A DNA stretch of 64,000 nucleotides from an uncultured Aquimarina sp. (GTDB lineage Bacteria > Bacteroidota > Bacteroidia > Flavobacteriales > Flavobacteriaceae). Made by a program: the position numbers and the translations under genes. The stretch is from contig CANMLW010000001.1 of NCBI GenBank assembly GCA_947498705.1, positions 124,001 to 188,000 of the forward strand. Reading direction: 5' to 3'. Below are positions 17,085 through 24,182 of the stretch, one piece after another; positions within the stretch are counted from its first letter, which is position 1, and every line of letters starts with the position of its first letter. The notes below the pieces were generated by a model. The model searched no databases and was not told where the DNA came from. It saw nothing but the letters and a program-made list of their open reading frames with translations.

Positions 17085-18548
17085 ATGGGAAAAATAACCG
17101 GATTTTTAGAATTTGAAAGAGAAATAGAACAGTGCAAACCTGTTAAAGATCGTATTAAAGGGTATCAAGAATTTACGTTACCCATGCCAAAAAAGAAATT
17201 AAGTGATCAGGGTGCCAGATGTATGGATTGCGGTATTCCATTCTGTCATAGTGGTTGCCCTTTGGGTAATTTGATTCCTGATTTTAATGATGCTGTATAT
17301 AAAGGGAAGTGGAAAAAAGCAGCAGAGATTTTACATGCTACCAATAATTTTCCTGAGTTTACAGGTAGATTATGTCCTGCTCCTTGCGAAGAAGCTTGTG
17401 TGTTAGGGATCAATGAAGACCCTGTAACCATAGAAAATATTGAAAAAAATATTATAGAACAAGCTTTCGAGAATGGTTGGGTAAAAGCAAAACCCCCTAA
17501 AAAAAGATCGGGTAAAACTGTAGCTGTAATTGGTTCTGGACCTTCTGGATTGGCTGCTGCTCAGCAATTAAATCGTGCAGGCCACCTAGTAACAGTATTC
17601 GAAAGAGATGAAAAAGTAGGAGGATTGTTGCGATATGGAATTCCTGATTTTAAGATGGAAAAACAGATAATTGATCGTCGTATTGCCGTTCTTGAAGAAG
17701 AAGGGATTGTTTTTAAAACGAATACAGAAATAGGAAAAGATATAGATGCCGATCAGTTAAAAAGTGATTTTGATGTGGTGTTATTGTGTACAGGGGCTAC
17801 CGTTCGTCGTAATCTACCTATAAAAGGAGCAGATTTAAACGGAGTAGTACAGGCAATGGATTTTCTAAAACAAAATAACAAAAGAGTAGATGGTATAGAA
17901 GATCTAGGAGATGAGATCTTTGCCAAAGGAAAGGATGTAGTCGTAATAGGAGGAGGAGACACAGGTTCGGACTGTATTGGTACTTCTGTAAGACATGGTG
18001 CAGTATCGGTAACTAATTTCGAAATTATGGGGAAACCTACTCTAGAAAGGCCTAAAAACCAGCCATGGCCATTTTGGCCAATGAGATTACGTACTAGTTC
18101 TTCGCATCAAGAAGGGGCAGAGCGCCAGTGGAGCATCTCTACCAAAGAGTTTGTAGGTGATGATAAAGGAAACTTAAAAGCGGTAATCACTAGTGAGGTA
18201 GAATGGGTTAAAGAAAATGGACGTTTTACATTAAAAGAAATACCTAACACAGAGAAAGAGTGGAAATGTGATTTGGTATTATTGGCTTTAGGTTTTACAG
18301 GGTCTGAAACAGATGTAGCCAATCAATTTAGAGTAGATATGGATGCTAGAACGAATATAAAAGCAACGGATTTAGATTATGCTACCAATGTAAAAGGTGT
18401 TTTTGCTGCGGGAGATTCTCGAAGAGGGCAATCTTTAATAGTGTGGGCAATTGCAGAAGGAAGACAAGCGGCATACCATGTTGACACCTATTTAATGGGA
18501 AGCTCTAATTTACCATTAAAAGGAGAAGGAGACTTGCCTAGAGTCTAA
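17085..18548 (+). CDS. gltD: glutamate synthase (NADPH) small subunit
   Basis: This 487-residue FAD protein passes electrons from NAD(P)H to GltB. The N-terminal part has two cysteine clusters for 4Fe-4S centres (CMDCGIPFCHSGCPLGN and CPAPCEEAC). Two dinucleotide folds follow: VAVIGSGPSGLAAA near 146-160 for FAD and VVVIGGGDTGSDC near 286 for NAD(P)H. The C-terminal GVFAAGDSRRGQSLIVWAI is the second FAD contact. It is co-transcribed with gltB and ends in a strong terminator. Confidence 0.97.
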   Translation: MGKITGFLEFEREIEQCKPVKDRIKGYQEFTLPMPKKKLSDQGARCMDCGIPFCHSGCPLGNLIPDFNDAVYKGKWKKAAEILHATNNFPEFTGRLCPAPCEEACVLGINEDPVTIENIEKNIIEQAFENGWVKAKPPKKRSGKTVAVIGSGPSGLAAAQQLNRAGHLVTVFERDEKVGGLLRYGIPDFKMEKQIIDRRIAVLEEEGIVFKTNTEIGKDIDADQLKSDFDVVLLCTGATVRRNLPIKGADLNGVVQAMDFLKQNNKRVDGIEDLGDEIFAKGKDVVVIGGGDTGSDCIGTSVRHGAVSVTNFEIMGKPTLERPKNQPWPFWPMRLRTSSSHQEGAERQWSISTKEFVGDDKGNLKAVITSEVEWVKENGRFTLKEIPNTEKEWKCDLVLLALGFTGSETDVANQFRVDMDARTNIKATDLDYATNVKGVFAAGDSRRGQSLIVWAIAEGRQAAYHVDTYLMGSSNLPLKGEGDLPRV

Positions 18549-18572
18549 GAAGATATTAAACAATAATTAAAG

Positions 18573-18605
18573 AAGCTATTGATACTTTTATCGATAGCTT
18601 TTTTT
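18573..18605 (+). terminator. terminator of gltBD
   Basis: AAGCTATTGATA (18573-18584) pairs with TATCGATAGCTT (18589-18600), one wobble, followed by a run of T residues. Confidence 0.9.
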
Positions 18606-18757
18606 GTTTAAATGTAAGAATTAAAGAATATTCTTTCTTTTCATGTTTTTTACAGATAAAATGATTTTTTTTAAGGTTGAAAAGCTGTTTAGTTTTGTTT
18701 TTAGTGGTAAAATACCATGTTTTTTACGGTTTTAGCGTATAAAGTATGCTTTTGAGA

Positions 18758-18799
18758 TAATATAATACCTGTTTTATGTAGGAATTGTAGGTAAATTTG
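18758..18799 (+). promoter_or_regulatory. upstream box and -7 box of metalloprotease gene 1
   Basis: TAATATAATAC at 18758-18768 is 66 bp before ATG 18824 and corresponds to TAATATAGTGT at the same distance before the other three paralogs. TAAATTTG at 18792-18799 is an exact -7 box. The upstream spacer from 18549 otherwise holds only the gltBD terminator. Confidence 0.55.
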
Positions 18800-18823
18800 A
18801 AAAATAATTCAAAACCCAAAATT

Positions 18824-19633
18824 ATGTTAAAACACAAACTCAAATTTTTACTAGTTAGCCTTTCTGTTATTTCGATAAGTTGTCAAAAAGATAATCTCGA
18901 TGAAAATACGCAAGAATTACCTGCAAATGCAGTAGAAACTCTTAACTATTTAACAGAAACTTTAGGATATAATAAAAGTGATTTCGTGGTGAATCTGGAA
19001 TCAGAAGAATTTTTTCAGGGAGATATGGGAATTTCTTTTAACTATGCTTCGAACATAAAGAAATCAGATCAAACAAATAATAGTGATGGTGTGGTGGCTA
19101 AAAACCAATGGATGAATGTTTATACTAGCTACTCTAACACAAAGAATATTTACTATTATATGGAAAGTGACTTTCCGCAAAACTACAGAACTCCTTTTGC
19201 TTGGGCTGCATGGCATTGGACAGCTATAAGTACCAATATTGGTATGAGAAGAACCTATACCAAGTCACAAGCAGATATTGTATTATCCACTTTTAATGAC
19301 TCAACCACAGGAGCATTTGCAAGAGCTGGAGGGCCTACAGGAAATGGAAATGTAGGAACTTATGTAAATATTAATACAGCAAAGAATCATTCATCGACTT
19401 CTTCTGCAGATAAAATGGCATTGATGATTCATGAACTTGGACATACGTTAGGGTTTCATCACTCAGATGTTAACTTAGGAATGCATATTCCTGGTACGAA
19501 CAATACAACTTATCATACGAACAATAATTGTGGTTCTATTATGAAAAGTAGTATATATACTTGTGGATGGACATTAAGTACCAATGCACAATGGACTAAC
19601 GATGATAAAATTGCCATAGAATGGGCGTATTAA
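18824..19633 (+). CDS. M57/matrixin-like metalloprotease lipoprotein, copy 1
   Basis: From ATG 18824 the protein has 269 residues. A signal peptide with lipobox SISC anchors it to a membrane. A pro-region of about 75 residues (NAVETLNYLTETLGYNKSDF) precedes the catalytic domain, which starts near KNQWMNVYTSYSN. The zinc site is MIHELGHTLGFHHSD with His203, Glu204, His207 and His213, the HExxHxxGxxH metzincin pattern. The conserved NNCGSIMKSSIYTC segment supplies a Met-turn-like SIM and a likely disulfide. This layout matches the M57 dual-action HEIGH family of the Bacteroidetes. It is the most diverged of four tandem copies. A TTG at 18797 in frame is rejected because it lies inside the -7 box. 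Confidence 0.85.
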   Translation: MLKHKLKFLLVSLSVISISCQKDNLDENTQELPANAVETLNYLTETLGYNKSDFVVNLESEEFFQGDMGISFNYASNIKKSDQTNNSDGVVAKNQWMNVYTSYSNTKNIYYYMESDFPQNYRTPFAWAAWHWTAISTNIGMRRTYTKSQADIVLSTFNDSTTGAFARAGGPTGNGNVGTYVNINTAKNHSSTSSADKMALMIHELGHTLGFHHSDVNLGMHIPGTNNTTYHTNNNCGSIMKSSIYTCGWTLSTNAQWTNDDKIAIEWAY

Positions 19634-19698
19634 TAGTAACCTTTTAATATATTTATATCACCAGGCATATAGTATGTGTTTGGCGATATTAAAACAAT

Positions 19699-19740
19699 AA
19701 AATTACCCGTATGATCATGATCATACGGGTAATTTTTTTA
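19699..19740 (+). terminator. terminator of metalloprotease gene 1, perfect 38-bp palindrome
   Basis: Positions 19699-19736 read the same on both strands: the arm AAAATTACCCGTATGATCA is matched exactly by its complement with no loop offset. T residues follow to 19739. It lies 66 bp after the stop. The remaining spacer to 19993 contains only the promoter region of the next gene. Confidence 0.85.
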
Positions 19741-19925
19741 TGGTAAAACAGTAGATAATTCAATCGAATTTACTTGTATGTTCAAAAAGAGGAATATTAT
19801 TTGTAACTTATTTTAAATGAGTAAGTTGTGTTTTTTTTGTGAAACTAAATGTGTTAACAAAATATAAATGTCATATAAAATTAAGTAAAAAATGATTTTT
19901 CAGCATATTTTATATTATAAATAGC

Positions 19926-19936
19926 TAATATAGTGT
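19926..19936 (+). promoter_or_regulatory. conserved upstream box of metalloprotease gene 2
   Basis: TAATATAGTGT lies 68 bp before ATG 19994. The following 50 bases, including TGTTAAATAATTGAATAATTT, are nearly identical to the region before gene 3, so promoter and 5'UTR were duplicated together with the gene. Confidence 0.55.
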
Positions 19937-19993
19937 GACTTATGTGTTAAATAATTGAATAATTTAAATGCAACTTTTAAAACCACATTAATT

Positions 19994-20827
19994 ATGTTTA
20001 AACACAAATTCACATTTCGCCAATTTTTGGCAACCTCCCTTTTATGCACATTATTGATTAGTTGCCAAAAAGAAGATTTAAATCAGGATGATATAAATCA
20101 TGGAGAAGAGACGCTTTCTAAAGATGCTAAAGCTACTTTAGATTACTTAGTTGAAAAAGGATATTCTAGAGAAGATCTTAAAGCAGATTTTAAGGATGAA
20201 GCTTTTGTACACGGTGATTACGTGATTCCTTTTTCATTAAAAAGTAATATGGATAAAAACCCACCTGAAAAAGGAAGTATTCAGGAGAAAAACCAATGGT
20301 ATTATATTGGGAATGGGGTATATTACAGTAACTCCAGAGATATTAAGTATTATATTGAAAGCAGCGTTCCCAGTAACTTAATAAACCCAATTATCTGGGC
20401 GGCGTATCATTGGTACTGGTCAAGTAGTAATATTAGTATAGGTAGAACTTTTAACAGATACGAGGCTGATATAATCATTGGAACTTGGTATAACCCTAAC
20501 GAAGTTGCATGGGCAAGAGCAGCATTACCAGATGGTAGGGGGAATGTAGGATCCTGGATGAGGATAAATACAGCTAAAAATCATGGAAATAATGCTTCTA
20601 CAATGGCTTTGTATATACACGAATTTGGACATAACCTTGGGTTTTTGCACTCTGATCAGTACGATGGAGGCCAAATACCAGGTACCAATGGGGTGTCGTA
20701 TCATCAAAGAAATAATTGTGGTTCGGTCATGAAAAGTTCTGTATATACCTGTAATTGGAGAATGAGCACAACACCAGGATGGACATATGATGATAGAACA
20801 GCAATACGTTGGGCATATGGTTACTAA
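19994..20827 (+). CDS. M57/matrixin-like metalloprotease lipoprotein, copy 2
   Basis: From ATG 19994 it has 277 residues. The start MFKHKFTF is shared with copies 3 and 4, so the in-frame TTG at 19955 is rejected. Lipobox LISC (Cys near 24) is followed by a pro-region (KATLDYLVEKGYSREDL), then a catalytic domain from about KNQWYYIGNGVYYSNSRD. The zinc site YIHEFGHNLGFLHSD has His209, Glu210, His213 and His219. NNCGSVMKSSVYTC follows. Closest to copy 3, which shares long identical stretches such as the NVGSWM motif. Expected to be a surface or periplasm-facing endopeptidase. It is transcribed alone. Confidence 0.87.
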   Translation: MFKHKFTFRQFLATSLLCTLLISCQKEDLNQDDINHGEETLSKDAKATLDYLVEKGYSREDLKADFKDEAFVHGDYVIPFSLKSNMDKNPPEKGSIQEKNQWYYIGNGVYYSNSRDIKYYIESSVPSNLINPIIWAAYHWYWSSSNISIGRTFNRYEADIIIGTWYNPNEVAWARAALPDGRGNVGSWMRINTAKNHGNNASTMALYIHEFGHNLGFLHSDQYDGGQIPGTNGVSYHQRNNCGSVMKSSVYTCNWRMSTTPGWTYDDRTAIRWAYGY

Positions 20828-20857
20828 TTGAGGAATAAATCTGTATAAATTTAAAAG

Positions 20858-20891
20858 GAAGCTATCTTAAATTGGTAGCTTCTTTTTTTTT
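20858..20891 (+). terminator. terminator of metalloprotease gene 2
   Basis: GAAGCTATC (20858-20866) pairs with GGTAGCTTC (20874-20882), one wobble, followed by nine T residues. Confidence 0.9.
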
Positions 20892-21005
20892 ATTTAAAGA
20901 GAATATAGCTTTCATTAATGAAATAATTATTTTTTTAAAACTTGCATATAATTTATATTTTTTGTATTTAAATTGTGTTTTTAGTGATAATGTATATGTA
21001 TGGGT

Positions 21006-21016
21006 TAATATAGTGT
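21006..21016 (+). promoter_or_regulatory. conserved upstream box of metalloprotease gene 3
   Basis: TAATATAGTGT lies 66 bp before ATG 21072, in a block nearly identical to that of gene 2. A TTTG lies about 15 bp before the TAATTTAT -7 candidate. Confidence 0.55.
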
Positions 21017-21071
21017 AATATTTGTGTTAAATAATTGAATAATTTATTAGCAACTTTAAAACCACACAATT

Positions 21072-21920
21072 ATGTTTAAACACAAATTCACATTTAACTC
21101 ACTTTTGGCGACCTCTCTTTTGTGTATTTTATGCATTAGCTGTCAAAATGAAGATTTGGATCAAAATGATGTAAATCAAGAACAGACCCTTACTAAAGAA
21201 GCAAAGGCTACTTTAAGTTATTTGACCGATCATGGATATTCTCGAGAAGACCTTTCGCCAAATTCTGAGAGTAGAACATTTGATGTTGGCGATATATCTA
21301 TACCTTTTTCTTTAAAAGCTAACTTAGATAAAAATAGAGTTACAGAAGAAGAAGAAGAAGGTGTTCAATCTAAAAATCAATGGTATTATGTTGGTAGTGG
21401 AGTCTATTATAGTAATTCTAGAAACATAGAATATTATATTGAACGAAACTTTCCGAGAAGATTCGAATATGAGGTTTCTTGGGCTGCTTATCATTGGAGC
21501 CGTGTAAGTCCAAACATTAATTTTAGAAGAACGTATACCAGATCAAGAGCTGATATATTGATTGGATCTTGGTACAGTACTAGTGATCGCGCATGGGCTA
21601 GAGCCGCATTACCAAGTGGAAATGGAAATGTAGGCTCTTGGATGAGCATGAATACTGCAAAAGATTTTGATGGAAACGGATCTGCTGCAAACATGGCTTT
21701 ATTTATTCATGAGTTTGGCCATAATCTTGGATATTTACACTCTGATCAATACGAAGGAGGTTTAATACCAGGAACAAGAGGAGCAGCTTATCATCAAAGA
21801 AACAATTGTGGTTCTGTGATGAAAAGTAGTGTATATACTTGTAATTGGAGAATAAGTGCAACGCCAGGTTGGACCTATGACGATCGTATTGCCATCGATT
21901 GGGCATATGATATCTACTAA
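21072..21920 (+). CDS. M57/matrixin-like metalloprotease lipoprotein, copy 3
   Basis: This 282-residue protein starts MFKHKFTFNSLLATS with lipobox CISC. The pro-region (KATLSYLTDHGYSREDL) leads to an acidic spacer (EEEEEGVQ) just before the catalytic domain, a likely exposed site for removal of the pro-region. The zinc site FIHEFGHNLGYLHSD has His213, Glu214, His217 and His223. NNCGSVMKSSVYTCNWR follows. All catalytic residues are intact, so recent duplication has not inactivated it. It has its own upstream box and terminator. Confidence 0.88.
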   Translation: MFKHKFTFNSLLATSLLCILCISCQNEDLDQNDVNQEQTLTKEAKATLSYLTDHGYSREDLSPNSESRTFDVGDISIPFSLKANLDKNRVTEEEEEGVQSKNQWYYVGSGVYYSNSRNIEYYIERNFPRRFEYEVSWAAYHWSRVSPNINFRRTYTRSRADILIGSWYSTSDRAWARAALPSGNGNVGSWMSMNTAKDFDGNGSAANMALFIHEFGHNLGYLHSDQYEGGLIPGTRGAAYHQRNNCGSVMKSSVYTCNWRISATPGWTYDDRIAIDWAYDIY

Positions 21921-21946
21921 TTAAAAGTATGGTAAAAGTTTGTAAA

Positions 21947-21980
21947 GAGGCTACCCTACCAGGTAGCTTCTTTCTGTTTT
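21947..21980 (+). terminator. terminator of metalloprotease gene 3
   Basis: GAGGCTACC (21947-21955) pairs with GGTAGCTTC (21962-21970), followed by TTTCTGTTTT. It resembles the terminator of gene 2 in sequence. Confidence 0.85.
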
Positions 21981-22061
21981 ATATGTGATTTTTACAAATA
22001 TAAGAAACTGAATACCTGCAAGATAATATTATTTTAATGGTAAGTTTGTATCACTATAAGT

Positions 22062-22072
22062 TAATATAGTGT
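22062..22072 (+). promoter_or_regulatory. conserved upstream box of metalloprotease gene 4
   Basis: TAATATAGTGT lies 66 bp before ATG 22128. Downstream, TACTTTGC lies in the same place as the TAATTTAT of genes 2 and 3 and is the better -7 candidate of the set. Confidence 0.55.
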
Positions 22073-22127
22073 AGTTTTTATGTTAAAAAATTGAATACTT
22101 TGCAAAAGTAATTTAAAACTAAAAATT

Positions 22128-22994
22128 ATGTTTAAACACAAATTCACATTTAAAACATTATTGGCAACCCCCCTTCTTTGCTTAGCACTAATTGGTTGTC
22201 AGAACGAAGAACTATCTACTGGAGGACCTGATATACCTGAGGAAGCTCTTGAAACATTTAATTATTTGGTAGAGTTTGAAGGGTACAGTCCTGATAAATT
22301 TACTGTAGATCAAACCACCAAATCACTTATTTATAATCAAGATATTGCTATTGATTTTAATACGAGAGCTAATATGCTTAATGCAGAGCAAGAAGCCCAA
22401 GATGATGAAATTGTTAGTAAAAATCAATGGATGGGTAGCTCAGGAGTATTGTATAGTAACTCAAGAAACATTACTTATTACTTCGAGCAAGGTAACCCTA
22501 ATAGAGATTTTGATTTTCCTGATGAGTATAAAAGTGCCTTTGGTTGGGCTGCTTATCACTGGTCTAGAGTAAGTCCGAATATTAACTTTAGAAGAGTTTA
22601 TAGTAGGAGAGATGCTCAAATATCTTTAAGTGGCTGGACAGATCGTAATGATAGAGCATGGGCAAGAGCTCAGTTACCAAAAAGAGATGGAAACGTTGGT
22701 GCTTGGGTTGCTGTAAACAGAGCCAATGCATTGCCAACTAACCCTAGTGAGACTACAAAAATGACTTTAATGATCCACGAGTTAGGTCATAGTTTAGGTT
22801 TTCAGCATTCTGACCAAAATTTTGGCAATAGGATACCTGGTACAAGAGATTACCGATATCATGCCGCTAATAATTGTGGTTCTATTATGAAGTCTTCTGT
22901 TTATAATTGTAGCTGGAGATCAGGAAGTAGCAGTTCTGCCTGGACCAGTGATGATTGGACTTCTATCCACTGGGCATATAGATTATATCCTTAA
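22128..22994 (+). CDS. M57/matrixin-like metalloprotease lipoprotein, copy 4
   Basis: This 288-residue protein starts MFKHKFTFKTLLATP with lipobox LIGC. The pro-region carries ALETFNYLVEFEGYSPDKF, the catalytic domain begins near SKNQWMGSSGVLYSNSRN, and the zinc site is MIHELGHSLGFQHSD (His217, Glu218, His221, His227). The segment NNCGSIMKSSVYNCSW is conserved. It has extra residues around NRANALPTNPSE before the zinc site and a basic surface, so it may differ in substrate from copies 2 and 3. Monocistronic. Confidence 0.87.
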   Translation: MFKHKFTFKTLLATPLLCLALIGCQNEELSTGGPDIPEEALETFNYLVEFEGYSPDKFTVDQTTKSLIYNQDIAIDFNTRANMLNAEQEAQDDEIVSKNQWMGSSGVLYSNSRNITYYFEQGNPNRDFDFPDEYKSAFGWAAYHWSRVSPNINFRRVYSRRDAQISLSGWTDRNDRAWARAQLPKRDGNVGAWVAVNRANALPTNPSETTKMTLMIHELGHSLGFQHSDQNFGNRIPGTRDYRYHAANNCGSIMKSSVYNCSWRSGSSSSAWTSDDWTSIHWAYRLYP

Positions 22995-23021
22995 TCATAT
23001 TTTAGAAGAGATATTTATCAT

Positions 23022-23051
23022 AGAGGCTAACCCATGGTTAGCCTCTTTTTT
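23022..23051 (+). terminator. terminator of metalloprotease gene 4
   Basis: AGAGGCTAACC (23022-23032) pairs perfectly with GGTTAGCCTCT (23036-23046), followed by T residues. It also serves as a boundary to the convergent minus-strand gene. Confidence 0.9.
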
Positions 23052-23068
23052 TGTACTATTTTATTCTT

Positions 23069-24004
23069 TTAAAAAGGTAAGTCTTTTAGATCTACATTTC
23101 CGCCAGAAATAATGATACCGATCTTTTTATGGGCATATTCTTCTTTCTCTTTTAACAATGCTGCAAATGCTACGGCGCTCGATGGTTCTATAATAATTTT
23201 CATACGTTCCCAGATAAGTTTCATTGCATCAATAATTTCCTGTTCTTCTACACGAATTATTTTTGAAACATGTTGTCTAATAATTGGAAAGTTGATATCA
23301 CCGAGTTGTGTTTTTAAACCATCTGCAATGGTATTGGTACTGCTGTTGGTTTCAATGTTACCACTTAACAAAGATCTATAAGCATCATCTACCGCAAAAG
23401 GTTCTGCGCCAATAACCTTACAATTGTTACCTAATAGATTGGTCGCCAAGGCAGTCCCTGCAATTAATCCACCACCACCTATGGGGGTAAAAATATAGTC
23501 TAGGTCCTTATGAGTTTCTAACAATTCTAATGCAGCTGTTCCTTGCCCTAGAATAACATCCATATGATTAGAAGGGTGTATAAAGGTTGCTCCTTTTTTA
23601 TGTTGTACGCGAGTTGCTGTTGCTTCTCTGTCTTTTAAGGTTGGTGGGCATTCTATAATTTCACCATTGTATTCTTTTACAGCATCTTTTTTTACTTGAG
23701 GTGCCGTATATGGCATTACAATATATGCTTTTACTCCTATACTTTTTGCAGCCAATGCTAACGCTTGAGCAAAGTTACCCGAAGAATGAGTAACTACTCC
23801 TTTTGATCGCTGCTCTTCTGATAGCCGAAGAATGACATTGGCAGCTCCTCTCATCTTAAAAGCACCCATTTTTTGGAAATTTTCGCATTTAAAAAATAGT
23901 TGAGTACCCGTAATTTTATTAAGTAGTTGAGACGTTAGAACTGGTGTGTTGTGAATATATTGTCTGATGTTACTATGGATGTGCTTTAATTCTTTCCGAG
24001 TCAT
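23069..24004 (-). CDS. PLP-dependent threonine dehydratase / serine racemase-like enzyme
   Basis: From ATG 24004 it has 311 residues, the size of catabolic threonine ammonia-lyases and serine racemases, without the C-terminal ACT domain of biosynthetic IlvA. The PLP lysine lies in MGAFKMRGA, the phosphate-binding loop is PIGGGGLIAG, and SGGNVDL near the end is the ring-nitrogen contact. Reactions in this family are deamination of L-threonine/L-serine or serine racemisation. The sequence alone does not decide between them. An upstream in-frame ATG (24028) would add eight hydrophobic residues and is less likely. It stands alone. Confidence 0.9.
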   Translation of the reverse strand: MTRKELKHIHSNIRQYIHNTPVLTSQLLNKITGTQLFFKCENFQKMGAFKMRGAANVILRLSEEQRSKGVVTHSSGNFAQALALAAKSIGVKAYIVMPYTAPQVKKDAVKEYNGEIIECPPTLKDREATATRVQHKKGATFIHPSNHMDVILGQGTAALELLETHKDLDYIFTPIGGGGLIAGTALATNLLGNNCKVIGAEPFAVDDAYRSLLSGNIETNSSTNTIADGLKTQLGDINFPIIRQHVSKIIRVEEQEIIDAMKLIWERMKIIIEPSSAVAFAALLKEKEEYAHKKIGIIISGGNVDLKDLPF

Positions 24005-24182
24005 TATAATATAGTTACCAATAAACAACTAAGATAAAGCCTAATATTTAAAAATATCTAAATAAAACATAATGTATTGTTAATTAGATGATTAAAAAAT
24101 AATATTCATAACTAAATGAGTAATATTGAAATAGCCTTTTCTAGAGGTTAATTTACATTCTAACTAACTTAAAACAAACTCA

